From: Roseiarcus sp963772555
GTDB lineage: Bacteria > Pseudomonadota > Alphaproteobacteria > Rhizobiales > Beijerinckiaceae
DNA length: 64,000 bases
Reading direction: 5' to 3'
NCBI GenBank assembly: GCA_963772555.1
Contig: CAVYXQ010000007.1
Coordinates: 186,001 to 250,000 of the forward strand
Made by a program: the position numbers and the translations under genes. The notes beneath the pieces were generated by a model that did no database searches, was not told where the DNA came from, and was given only the letters and a program-made list of their open reading frames with translations. This document shows, piece after piece, positions 46,962 through 54,621 of the stretch (the stretch's first letter is position 1; each line of letters starts with the position of its first letter).

Positions 46962-47761
46962 GCCGGACGCGAATCGAGGCGGTGGTCCTCAGGATTTTCT
47001 ACCTCTATCGCGGCAGTCCGCAGCGCGTCTTTCCCATCTTCGTCTGGGTCGCGGTCGACATCCTGCTCTGGGGCTTTCTCACCCGCTACCTCAACTCGGT
47101 GTCGCGCGCGGACCTCAATTTCGTTCCGGCGCTGCTAGGCGCGGTCCTCTTGTGGGACTTTCTCACCCGCGTCATGCAGGGCGTGACCATGGCCTTCTTC
47201 GAGGACGTCTGGACGCGGAACTTTCTCAATTTCTTCGCCACGCCCCTGCGGACCTCCGAATATCTCGCAGGACTGATCGTCACCGCCATCGCCACAAGCG
47301 CTCTGAGCCTCGTCGCCATGGTCGCCTTCGCCCGTCTCGCCTTCGGCCTGTCGTTCTTCGCATACGGACTCGTGCTTGCGCCGTTTCTGGCGGTCCTGTT
47401 TCTGACCGGCATTGCGCTCGGCGTCGCCGCGGCCGCGCTCGTCCTGCGCCTCGGTCCCGCCTCGGAGTGGCTGATCTGGCCGATCCCGATGATCGTTTCG
47501 CCTTTCGCCGGCGTCTTCTATCCGGTTACGGTTCTCCCCGGATGGATGCAGGCGATCGCTTATGCCTTGCCGCCCTCCTACGTCTTCGAGGGCATGCGCG
47601 CGGTCGTCGCAGGCCAGCCGGCGCCATGGGATCGTCTGGCGCTCGGCGGGGCGCTGGCCGCGATTTATCTCGTTCTCGCCTGCCTCTTCTTCCTCGCCGT
47701 CTACCGGATCGCGATCCGCACCGGGCTCGTCGCCCGCTACAGCGCCGAGACAGCGAGCTGA
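46958..47761 (+). CDS. ABC-2-type exporter permease
   Basis: 267 aa from a GTG. Six membrane helices and the ABC-2 motif FAGVFYPVTVLPGWMQAIAYALPPSYVFEGMRA mark the family. It pairs with the ATPase gene just upstream. NodJ/DrrB-like proteins export lipids, sugars or drugs; the neighbours do not say which. Confidence 0.9.
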   Translation: MSRTRIEAVVLRIFYLYRGSPQRVFPIFVWVAVDILLWGFLTRYLNSVSRADLNFVPALLGAVLLWDFLTRVMQGVTMAFFEDVWTRNFLNFFATPLRTSEYLAGLIVTAIATSALSLVAMVAFARLAFGLSFFAYGLVLAPFLAVLFLTGIALGVAAAALVLRLGPASEWLIWPIPMIVSPFAGVFYPVTVLPGWMQAIAYALPPSYVFEGMRAVVAGQPAPWDRLALGGALAAIYLVLACLFFLAVYRIAIRTGLVARYSAETAS

Positions 47762-48096
47762 CGTGGCCTATGGAGATATAATACTATATTAAAATGTTAT
47801 TTGCCTCTGTCAAACTGATAAAGTGACAAAGTGATAAATACGCCGGCCAGCCAGCTGGTATCCAACCACATCAACAAGACCGGCTTTGCGGGATTCATCT
47901 CCGCTCCACACCCAGGATCGCCGCGAGCTTGCGGGCTTCCGTCATTCCTCCGGCGCCTCCGTCTTGCCGCATGCCGTCGAAACTGCGCTCGATCTGAGCG
48001 AGATAGCGCGTTCTCGCTGGGAAGGCTTGCGCGGCAGCGCGCGAGGGTGAAGCTTGGCTCGAAGGATGTTGATCATGGAGTTGATTGTGCTTGACG
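47762..48096. other. Intergenic with AT-rich patch and short repeats
   Basis: The left 75 bp are AT-rich. A tandem aaagtga (ataaagtgacaaagtgata, near 47819-47837) is visible, and a related aaggtgac repeat occurs near 52145. Coding frames are not convincing. Confidence 0.4.
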
Positions 48097-48813
48097 TCAT
48101 ACGGGCCTCAGATTGGTGCCCGGGTCGGTTGCGCCGACCATCGCGTAGGCCTGCCGGTGCGCCTCGTCGAGCCCCCGCTCAACGGCGAGCCTCGCCACTT
48201 CCGATGCTTGCTTGTTTGCGTTCGGGGGGACGCGGATGAGATCGCCGACGACCACGGCCACACGGCCGAAGGGCAGCCCCAGCGAGGCGCGATCCCAACT
48301 GTCGAACTGGAGCCGTCGGCTCGTCACCACCGCCGTCGGGACGATCGGACGGCCCGAGAGGCGCGCCAAGGTCACGATGCCGTGCCCGGCGATGCGGGCG
48401 CGCTTGGGCACGTCAGCGGTCATCGCGACCGAGGCGCCGGATTTGAGCTGGCGCATGAGCTCGCGCATAGCCGGCGCTCCGCCCTTGTAGTAGGCGCGGT
48501 CGGCTGGGCCGCCCGAGCCGCGCACCGGCGTGACGCCGAGGCGTTTCAACGCGGAGGCCTGCGCACCGGCGTCCTCGTGGCGGGAGATGAGCGCGGCCAT
48601 GCGATTGATCGCGTTCGGCCAGGCGAAGGAAATCATCAGATGCTGGCCGTGCCACATGGCGACGATGAGAGGCGTCTCGCCCCCCACCGCCGCGTCGATG
48701 TCGGCGGGAATGGTCGTGAATTGGTTGGTGCGCTGAACGAAGCGCAAATAGGTCGCGAGCAGGAAGCCGATCGTCTCCTGCGCAAACCGCGACCTGCCCG
48801 GACGTCTTGACAT
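48097..48813 (-). CDS. Lysophospholipid acyltransferase-like protein (DUF374)
   Basis: 238 aa. DUF374 family: IVAMWHGQHLMISF, the SRHEDAG block, the LGVTPVRGSGG block and VAMTADVPKRARIAGHGIVTLARLSG. These proteins act on lipid A or phospholipids. In related alphaproteobacteria such genes usually sit with cysQ and waaA; here only a cysQ-like relic is nearby and waaA is absent from the window. Confidence 0.87.
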   Translation of the reverse strand: MSRRPGRSRFAQETIGFLLATYLRFVQRTNQFTTIPADIDAAVGGETPLIVAMWHGQHLMISFAWPNAINRMAALISRHEDAGAQASALKRLGVTPVRGSGGPADRAYYKGGAPAMRELMRQLKSGASVAMTADVPKRARIAGHGIVTLARLSGRPIVPTAVVTSRRLQFDSWDRASLGLPFGRVAVVVGDLIRVPPNANKQASEVARLAVERGLDEAHRQAYAMVGATDPGTNLRPV

Positions 48814-48820
48814 GAAGCGC

Positions 48821-48928
48821 TCAATCTATCCGGGTCGGCGGGGCGAGGTGCGGCTCGAGGAATTGACGCCGGTGGACGACGAAATCCCCCGTCTCGGCGC
48901 TGGCGTAGTCGGGCTCGGGGGACGTCAT
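48821..48928 (-). CDS. 35-aa leader ORF before the acyltransferase gene
   Basis: ATG 48928 has AAAGGA eight bases upstream and the frame ends 8 nt before the DUF374 start. The peptide (MTSPEPDYASAETGD, ending APPTRID) has no recognisable domain. It could be a translational leader or a truncated relic. Confidence 0.35.
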   Translation of the reverse strand: MTSPEPDYASAETGDFVVHRRQFLEPHLAPPTRID

Positions 48929-49066
48929 GGTGGTGTTCCTTTAAGGATTGGGAGCGCGCCGGTTTTCGGGCTGGGCTTTGCACTTGCGGAAGCTAATACG
49001 CAAGTCGCCCGCGTTGCCGCTGTCGCCCGATCATTTCGGCCGCTCGCCCGTCGTGGCCAAAAGGCG

Positions 49067-49330
49067 TCAGCAAGCGAGTGGCCAGCGCTTCGATGAGGCG
49101 AGCCGCACAAGTTTCGTGTTGTACAGTAGCCGTTCGCCCGTTGCGTCTACGACGCGCGCGCCAGCTTCCTCCAGCAGACAGTCGGCCGCGGCGATGTCCC
49201 GATCGTCCGCATTCTCCGAAGCGAGGCGAAGTCGACCACTCGGCGCGCCGCCATGCGCAGACAACAGGCGAGCGAGGGCACGCGCGGCGAGATATCCATC
49301 ACACGCCTAGTTTGGACCCGATGACCCGGA
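49067..49330 (-). pseudogene. Relic of an inositol-monophosphatase-family gene (CysQ-like)
   Basis: The fragment DIAAADCLLEEAGARVVDATGERLLYN matches the C-terminal substrate-binding block of CysQ/IMPase proteins (WD-AAADLLL-EAGG-LTD). Upstream pieces are in other frames and the metal-binding N-terminus is missing. Located beside the DUF374 gene, as cysQ often is. Confidence 0.65.
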
Positions 49331-49687
49331 CGATCGGCTCGGGCCGGCCGCGCGTTGAGGCGGGGCCAATCGGGCCGCTTTCGGGCGACGCTACGCAAGT
49401 CGCGATGATGAGCCGGGAATGAATTACCCACCCACGGATCGTCTCGTAGGAGACCTCAATCTCGCGCTCTGTCAGCTATTCTTCGACGTCGCGGTGCTTT
49501 CAGCCGCCGCATATTTGATTCCCATGAGGGGCCCCAGCCTTTCGTCGGAGCGCAGGAGCATCTGACCCTGCACATCCGGTGCTCGCGTTGGTGAGGTTGC
49601 GGACGACGGACGGATAGGGCAGCGGATAAGACACAATTCATCAGGCGAGGCGGAAGGGGCGGCGGAAATGCGGGCGGCTCTACACGT
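49331..49687. other. Intergenic, no supported gene
   Basis: Frames on both strands are shadow-like. The stretch separates two gene relics and probably derives from decayed genes. Confidence 0.4.
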
Positions 49688-49930
49688 ATGTACAGACTGC
49701 TCGCGGACAAGACAATCGTGTTCACCGGTTCGCTGGAAGGGATGACCCGCGACGAGGCAAGGCGATCGCCGAGCGACGGGGGGCCAAGGTCTCGGGCTCG
49801 ATCTCGGCCAAGACCGACCTCGTCGTCGCCGGACTCGGTGCTACAAACTCGCCAAGGGCGCGGGAGCCCGAGATCGAGACCATCGACGAGGAGGAATGGG
49901 CCAGGGCGCCTCCGGGCGGGGATGGGCGCG
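49688..49930 (+). pseudogene. Relic of the BRCT domain of NAD-dependent DNA ligase (ligA 3' end)
   Basis: The plus strand reads LLADKTIVFTGSLEGMTRDEA in one frame, then IAERRGAKVSGSISAKTDLVVAG in another, then KLAKG and ETIDEEEWA. In order these form the C-terminal BRCT domain of LigA, with at least two indels. Nothing of the catalytic ligase domain is present. It overlaps no intact gene. Confidence 0.75.
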
Positions 49931-49937
49931 AAGGCCC

Positions 49938-51242
49938 TCAACCGTACCAGCCCGCCCGGGTCGGGGGCAGGCCGCTCGGCGTTCTCAACCGCTTCATCGC
50001 CAGCGTCTGATAGATGCCGGCGCCGTTTCGCTCGAAGGCGATCGAACACGCGGCGAGATACGCGAGATAGACTCGCGCCGTCGTTTCGCCGACCGCGGCC
50101 GACGCCTCGTCCCAGCGGGCCAGGAGGCGGTCGTGCCACAGGCGGCAGGTGCGCTGATAGTGCTCGCGCCAGCACTCGACGTCGCGGACCTCGAAGCCGT
50201 TGAGCTCGAGATTGGCAGTCGTGCGTCCAAGGTAGTCGAGCTCGCCGCCGGGGAAAACGTAGCGGGTCAGCGCCTCGAATTCCGGCCGCTTCTTGCCGGT
50301 GCGCGCCGTGTGGCTCCCGCCCGGGCGGGTGATCGCCTGGTGCAGATAGAGGCCGCCGGGCTTTAGCAGGCGCTGGACGGTCTTGAAATAGAGGTCGAAA
50401 TTCGACATGCCGACGTGCTCGAACATGCCGACCGATGCAATCTTGTCGAACCGGGCGTCGCCCTCCATCCGCGTATAGTCGCACCGTTCGATCGTGACCT
50501 TCTCGCCAAGACCGAGACGCTCGACCTTGGCTCGCGCGTATTCGATCTGTTGCTCGGACAGCGTCACGCCGGTGACGCGGGCGCCGTAATGTTGGGCCGC
50601 ATGGCAGGCGAGCGAACCCCAGCCGCTGCCGATATCGAGCATCGTGTCGTCTTGCTGAAGGCTGAGCTTGCGGCAAATGATGTCGAGCTTTTGGCGCTGC
50701 GCGCGGTCGAGATCTTCGCTCCAGGCGTGGAAATAGCCGCAGCTGTAGACCATCTCCTTATCGAGCCACAAAGCGTAGAAGGCGTTGGAGAGGTCATAAT
50801 GGTGGGCGATGTTGCGTTGGTTGCGAGCCTCGGAGCCGTCGCTTTCGCGGTCGCGGCCGATATGCTCGAGCGGCCATGGGCCGCCCCGCGGCACGAGCAG
50901 AAACGGCGCCAGCGCCCGTACCACCGAGATCGAGGCCAGAGACTTGCGCAATTCCCGCGTACGCCCCTTGGGCCGCATGGCGACGAGGTCGAACAGGGCG
51001 CCGTTCTTGAGATCGATGCGTCCGGCCGCCCATAGGTTGGCGAGCGTCGTCACGTTCGGCGCCCGGAGGAGCCCGGCAATTGCGCCCTCGTCGGCTATGG
51101 CGAGGGTGAGCTTGTCCGTCGGCCAGTCGTCGGGCACGGTCGATCCGTCCCACAGGCGGAAGCCGAATCCAAGCTCGAGCCGGTGGTGGATATCCGAGAT
51201 GAGTCGCTTCAGCGCGGCCAGCCGCGATTGAGCCCGAGTCAT
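49938..51242 (-). CDS. cfa: Cyclopropane-fatty-acyl-phospholipid synthase
   Basis: 434 aa from ATG 51242 (GGGAG eight bases upstream; another ATG at 51248). SAM-binding MLDIGSGWGSLACHAAQ, the block NIAHHYDLSNAFYALWLDKEMVYSCGYF and the C-terminal YVFPGGELDYLG with ARVYLAYLAACSIAF are diagnostic. It methylenates unsaturated acyl chains of membrane phospholipids, often in stationary phase or acid stress. Confidence 0.95.
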   Translation of the reverse strand: MTRAQSRLAALKRLISDIHHRLELGFGFRLWDGSTVPDDWPTDKLTLAIADEGAIAGLLRAPNVTTLANLWAAGRIDLKNGALFDLVAMRPKGRTRELRKSLASISVVRALAPFLLVPRGGPWPLEHIGRDRESDGSEARNQRNIAHHYDLSNAFYALWLDKEMVYSCGYFHAWSEDLDRAQRQKLDIICRKLSLQQDDTMLDIGSGWGSLACHAAQHYGARVTGVTLSEQQIEYARAKVERLGLGEKVTIERCDYTRMEGDARFDKIASVGMFEHVGMSNFDLYFKTVQRLLKPGGLYLHQAITRPGGSHTARTGKKRPEFEALTRYVFPGGELDYLGRTTANLELNGFEVRDVECWREHYQRTCRLWHDRLLARWDEASAAVGETTARVYLAYLAACSIAFERNGAGIYQTLAMKRLRTPSGLPPTRAGWYG

Positions 51243-51248
51243 GGTCAT

Positions 51249-52378
51249 GCTCCCTAATGGCGTTGAGCCATGCTGTCTTACCCGCCCTTAAGGACCGGGG
51301 CGACTTGTCCTCCGGGATGCGCTGCGACGCGTGAACAACCCTATTTTTGTGGTCTTGGCAAAGGCTTGGCACCGGCCGCCTGCCCCTACCCGACGAATAC
51401 ACATATTGAAAGCGTTGATACCGTGCCCGGAGGCGCAGTGGTGACCGTTGTCCGTTGGTCACTTGGTGGCTTCTGGCAGCTGGACAGCGTGATGAGACCG
51501 CCCAGACGAGGCCGTGGCAAAGTTGATCCCATCAAACGATAAGACCGACGTCCGCTTTGGTGAACAATGCAGGCAATTTTCTTTTCTGCGCCCGAGGCAT
51601 TCTTGGCTGAACTGAACGTGCCGCGTGCATGGTCCGTTTCGGGTCGATTGAGGCGGCGGTCGAGGCGCTGACGAATGTCCCGTCTTTGCGCACTGCGGAC
51701 GGCCCTTGCAGGGTCTTCGAACCTCGAACCTCCGCCCCATCTCGGTGTCGGTCCCGACCCTCGATGCGCTCGGGCTGCGTTTCTGCGCGCTCGAAAGTCG
51801 ACCCGCCGCAATGTGATACGGAATTGTCTGACGAAGAAGGCGGCGTCGCCGACACCGCGGCTTGTCGGGCAGCCTAAGAGTTCACGCGGGATGGCCGCGA
51901 ATTGTGCAAACGAAGAAACTCCAACTGCCTTGTGGTGCGCGACGCGGACCCTGCGCTTGAGCGCGTGGTCCCCTTCGACACCTGCGCAGAGCGCGTCCGG
52001 GAGATGGTGACCGAAACAAGACCACGCTGCTATTTGTGCGCGGTAAACAGCCGGCGCGACAAAAAGCCTTGTTGCCCCAAGTCGAGCGTCAATATGTTGG
52101 GCGTCGACAGTTCAGGGAGATGCAGGGGGCTTCATGACCGACGTAAGGTGACAAGGTGACAGAATATCGGACTTAACCGCTTGAAAAGGCGCGTCCTCAA
52201 CCAAGCTCGCGGGGAGCTTTTCCTTACCTCAAGAGCAGCGGAGGAGCGGAGGCGGATGGAGCGAAGCCTGGCGAGGGCAGGCGAACCTCTTGCCTCCCGC
52301 ACGGGCCACAGGCAAAGTGCCCGGCGACTCAGGCTGCGGCGATGACGGCCGAGTTGAGGATCGGGGCGTGGGGCTGGG
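51249..52378. other. About 1.1 kb gene-poor region
   Basis: Overlapping short frames on both strands are shadow-like, with no recognisable domain. A direct repeat aaggtgacaaggtgacag lies near 52145-52162. The region probably consists of decayed genes. Confidence 0.45.
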
Positions 52379-52630
52379 ATGCGGTCAATTTGCCTGATCG
52401 GCTTGCTGCTGACGCTGTCGGGATGTGCGCTGGAGCGGACAGTCACGTTCGTCTACTACCCGACCCCGCCTCACAGCAACACGTTTCCGCCTCCGTCGCA
52501 ATTTGCCAGCGACGCGCAACAGGAATGTGGGAAGTACGGGCTTGTCGCCGTTCACGAGTGGGACAACGTTACGACCTTCCAGCGTGTTCGGTCGACTTGG
52601 CGCTGCGTCCAGCCGACTTATCGTCCGTAG
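52379..52630 (+). CDS. Small lipoprotein, 83 aa
   Basis: N-terminus MRSICLIGLLLTLSGCALER has a lipobox (LSGC) with the lipidated Cys at residue 16. The mature part (FVYYPTPPHSNTFPPPS, ECGKYGLVAVHEW) contains two further cysteines. No family is recognised. It converges on the TonB-like gene with a 13-bp overlap. Confidence 0.7.
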   Translation: MRSICLIGLLLTLSGCALERTVTFVYYPTPPHSNTFPPPSQFASDAQQECGKYGLVAVHEWDNVTTFQRVRSTWRCVQPTYRP

Positions 52631-53565
52631 GTCAGCCGCATGGATCGCGACTGCCAGCCTGGCGGCGCCGGGTAGGGCGCCGCCTCCGCGATCGCCGCCA
52701 TCACCGCCATATCGAGATTGGGCGCGCCGCTCGGCGTCACGACCCTCCGCTGCACCAGATTGCCGGTTTCGTCGACGGTGAAGACGATCGCGCCCCCTCT
52801 GCTCGGGCGCGCTCCGGGCGGCTCGCGCATGTGCGACCGAATCATCCCATACACAATGGTGAAGTAGCGGGTGTCGGCGTTGCCGCCGACCACCGGCGAT
52901 TCGGTGGCCGCGTGCGCGAATTGGTACTGGGGCAGCACATCGTCCGTCGGCGGGGGAGCGCCCGGAGGGGCGTGGGCAGGCGGTTGGGGCGCCGGCGGCG
53001 GGGACGGCTTCTGCTGGACCTCGGCGGGCGGCGGCGCTTCCGCATCAGCATCCGACTGCGGGCTAGCCATCCGATCGGCGTCCGGGTCCGGCCGTGTCTG
53101 GTCAGGCGGGGGCTCAGCCCCGGGCTTTGGCGCTGGCGCCGCTGCCGCCGTCTCCGATTGCTGCGGCGCCCCGGGGTTTTGTGATGGCTCGGCCTTGGCC
53201 GCTGGGGCCTGCGTTTTCTTGTCCTCGGATTCTCGGTTGGTCTTCTCCTGGGTGGCCCGGCTCGGCGCGTCGTAGGCAGGCCGTTCGTCGTCTGGCTCAG
53301 GCTTCGGTTTCGGTTGCTCCTCAGGCGCTTTCGGTTTCGGCGGCGGCTCGATGACGATTTCGATGGGAATTTCCTGCTCGGTCGGCGCCGGGCGCGGCGG
53401 CCAAATCGCGTAATAGGCGAAAAAGCCAAGCGGAATCAGCAGGTGAAGGACGCCGGCGGCGATCAGGGCGAGCGCCCACCTCCGCCGTTCGGCGGCCGAC
53501 CGTGCCGTCGAGACCATATTGTGGTCGAGCGCATCGGCTCGGAAAGAGGCGTCAGGCGATGACAT
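52618..53565 (-). CDS. TonB-like energy-transduction protein
   Basis: 315 aa (or 299 from ATG 53517). One N-terminal helix (WALALIAAGVLHLLIPLGFFAYYAIW), a long proline/glutamate/lysine-rich periplasmic spacer, and a C-terminal TonB-type domain (GGAIVFTVDETGNLVQRRVVTPSG). It may couple the proton motive force to outer-membrane receptors, but no exbBD or receptor is in the window. Confidence 0.85.
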   Translation of the reverse strand: MSSPDASFRADALDHNMVSTARSAAERRRWALALIAAGVLHLLIPLGFFAYYAIWPPRPAPTEQEIPIEIVIEPPPKPKAPEEQPKPKPEPDDERPAYDAPSRATQEKTNRESEDKKTQAPAAKAEPSQNPGAPQQSETAAAAPAPKPGAEPPPDQTRPDPDADRMASPQSDADAEAPPPAEVQQKPSPPPAPQPPAHAPPGAPPPTDDVLPQYQFAHAATESPVVGGNADTRYFTIVYGMIRSHMREPPGARPSRGGAIVFTVDETGNLVQRRVVTPSGAPNLDMAVMAAIAEAAPYPAPPGWQSRSMRLTYGR

Positions 53566-53583
53566 CGCTCATGGCGGAAGGAA

Positions 53584-54540
53584 ATGCGAACCCCTCCTTT
53601 GTCCGTCGAGGCGCGCCGGGTCAATGGTCGCTTTGCCGCGGGCCGCGCTTTCGCGTATGGCGTTCGGCTCGGGCCGTTGGCCAAAGAGGGAGAATTGGCG
53701 GAAACTGCACCGTTGCCGAAATCGGCGCCTCGCGCGCTCGTTTTCGATTCCGGGCTCGGCGGCCTCTCCGTGCTCCACGAGATCGGCCGCCTCCGGCCGG
53801 ACGTCGAGATCGTCTATGTCGCCGATGACGCCGCCTTTCCCTACGGAAGGCTGACTGAAGGGGCGCTCACCGCCCGGGTCCAAACTGTGATGGCCCGCAT
53901 GATCCCGGAGAGCGAGCCCGACATCGTCGTCGTCGCCTGCAGCACCGCCTCCACCCTTGTGTTACCCCAGCTCAGGGCCGCCTATTCCCCGCTACCGTTC
54001 GTGGGCGTGGTTCCGGCGGTCAAGCCTGCGGCCCAGGCCTCCCGTTCGGGACTGATCAGCGTTCTGGCGACGCCCGGCACCGTGGCGCGCGATTATACCC
54101 GGGCGCTGGTCAGCGAGCATGCCGCGGACTGCGAGGTGACGCTCGTCGGTTCGGCGCTGCTTGCGCCCATCGCGGAGCGCGCGATGCGCGGCGAAGCGAT
54201 TGAGGACGCGGAAGTCGCCCGCGAGATTGGGCCCTGCTTCGTCGAGAAGGGCGGCCGGCGAACGGACTGCATCGTGCTCGCGTGCACCCACTTTCCCTTG
54301 CTTATTGACGCGCTTGAACGGCTTTCGCCCTGGCCGGCGGCCTTCGTCGACCCGGCGACCGCGATCGCGCGTCGGCTCGCGTCTCTGCTGGGACCGCCGA
54401 CGGTCCCGACCGCATCCCGGCGCGAAGGAGTTGCGATTTTCACGAGCGGCGAAGCGCCTCCTCCGGGGCTGCAAAAGGCCTTGCTTCGGTACGGTTTGAC
54501 GTTTACGCCCTCGGCGGCGATCAGCCTGGTTATGGCCTAG
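53584..54540 (+). CDS. murI: Glutamate racemase
   Basis: 318 aa; GGAAGG precedes ATG 53584. The two catalytic Cys lie in VVVACSTASTLVLP and IVLACTHFPLLIDAL; substrate residues FDSGLGGLSVL and DAAFPYG are conserved. It makes D-glutamate for peptidoglycan. The first ~45 residues before FDSG are a non-conserved extension, so a later start is possible. Confidence 0.92.
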   Translation: MRTPPLSVEARRVNGRFAAGRAFAYGVRLGPLAKEGELAETAPLPKSAPRALVFDSGLGGLSVLHEIGRLRPDVEIVYVADDAAFPYGRLTEGALTARVQTVMARMIPESEPDIVVVACSTASTLVLPQLRAAYSPLPFVGVVPAVKPAAQASRSGLISVLATPGTVARDYTRALVSEHAADCEVTLVGSALLAPIAERAMRGEAIEDAEVAREIGPCFVEKGGRRTDCIVLACTHFPLLIDALERLSPWPAAFVDPATAIARRLASLLGPPTVPTASRREGVAIFTSGEAPPPGLQKALLRYGLTFTPSAAISLVMA

Positions 54541-54621
54541 GGACGGACGCACGGGGCCGAGACCCGGATGGTCGCGCCACCGCCAGACACCTCATTGGGT
54601 TCTCAGAAAGGCCAAGCGCCC

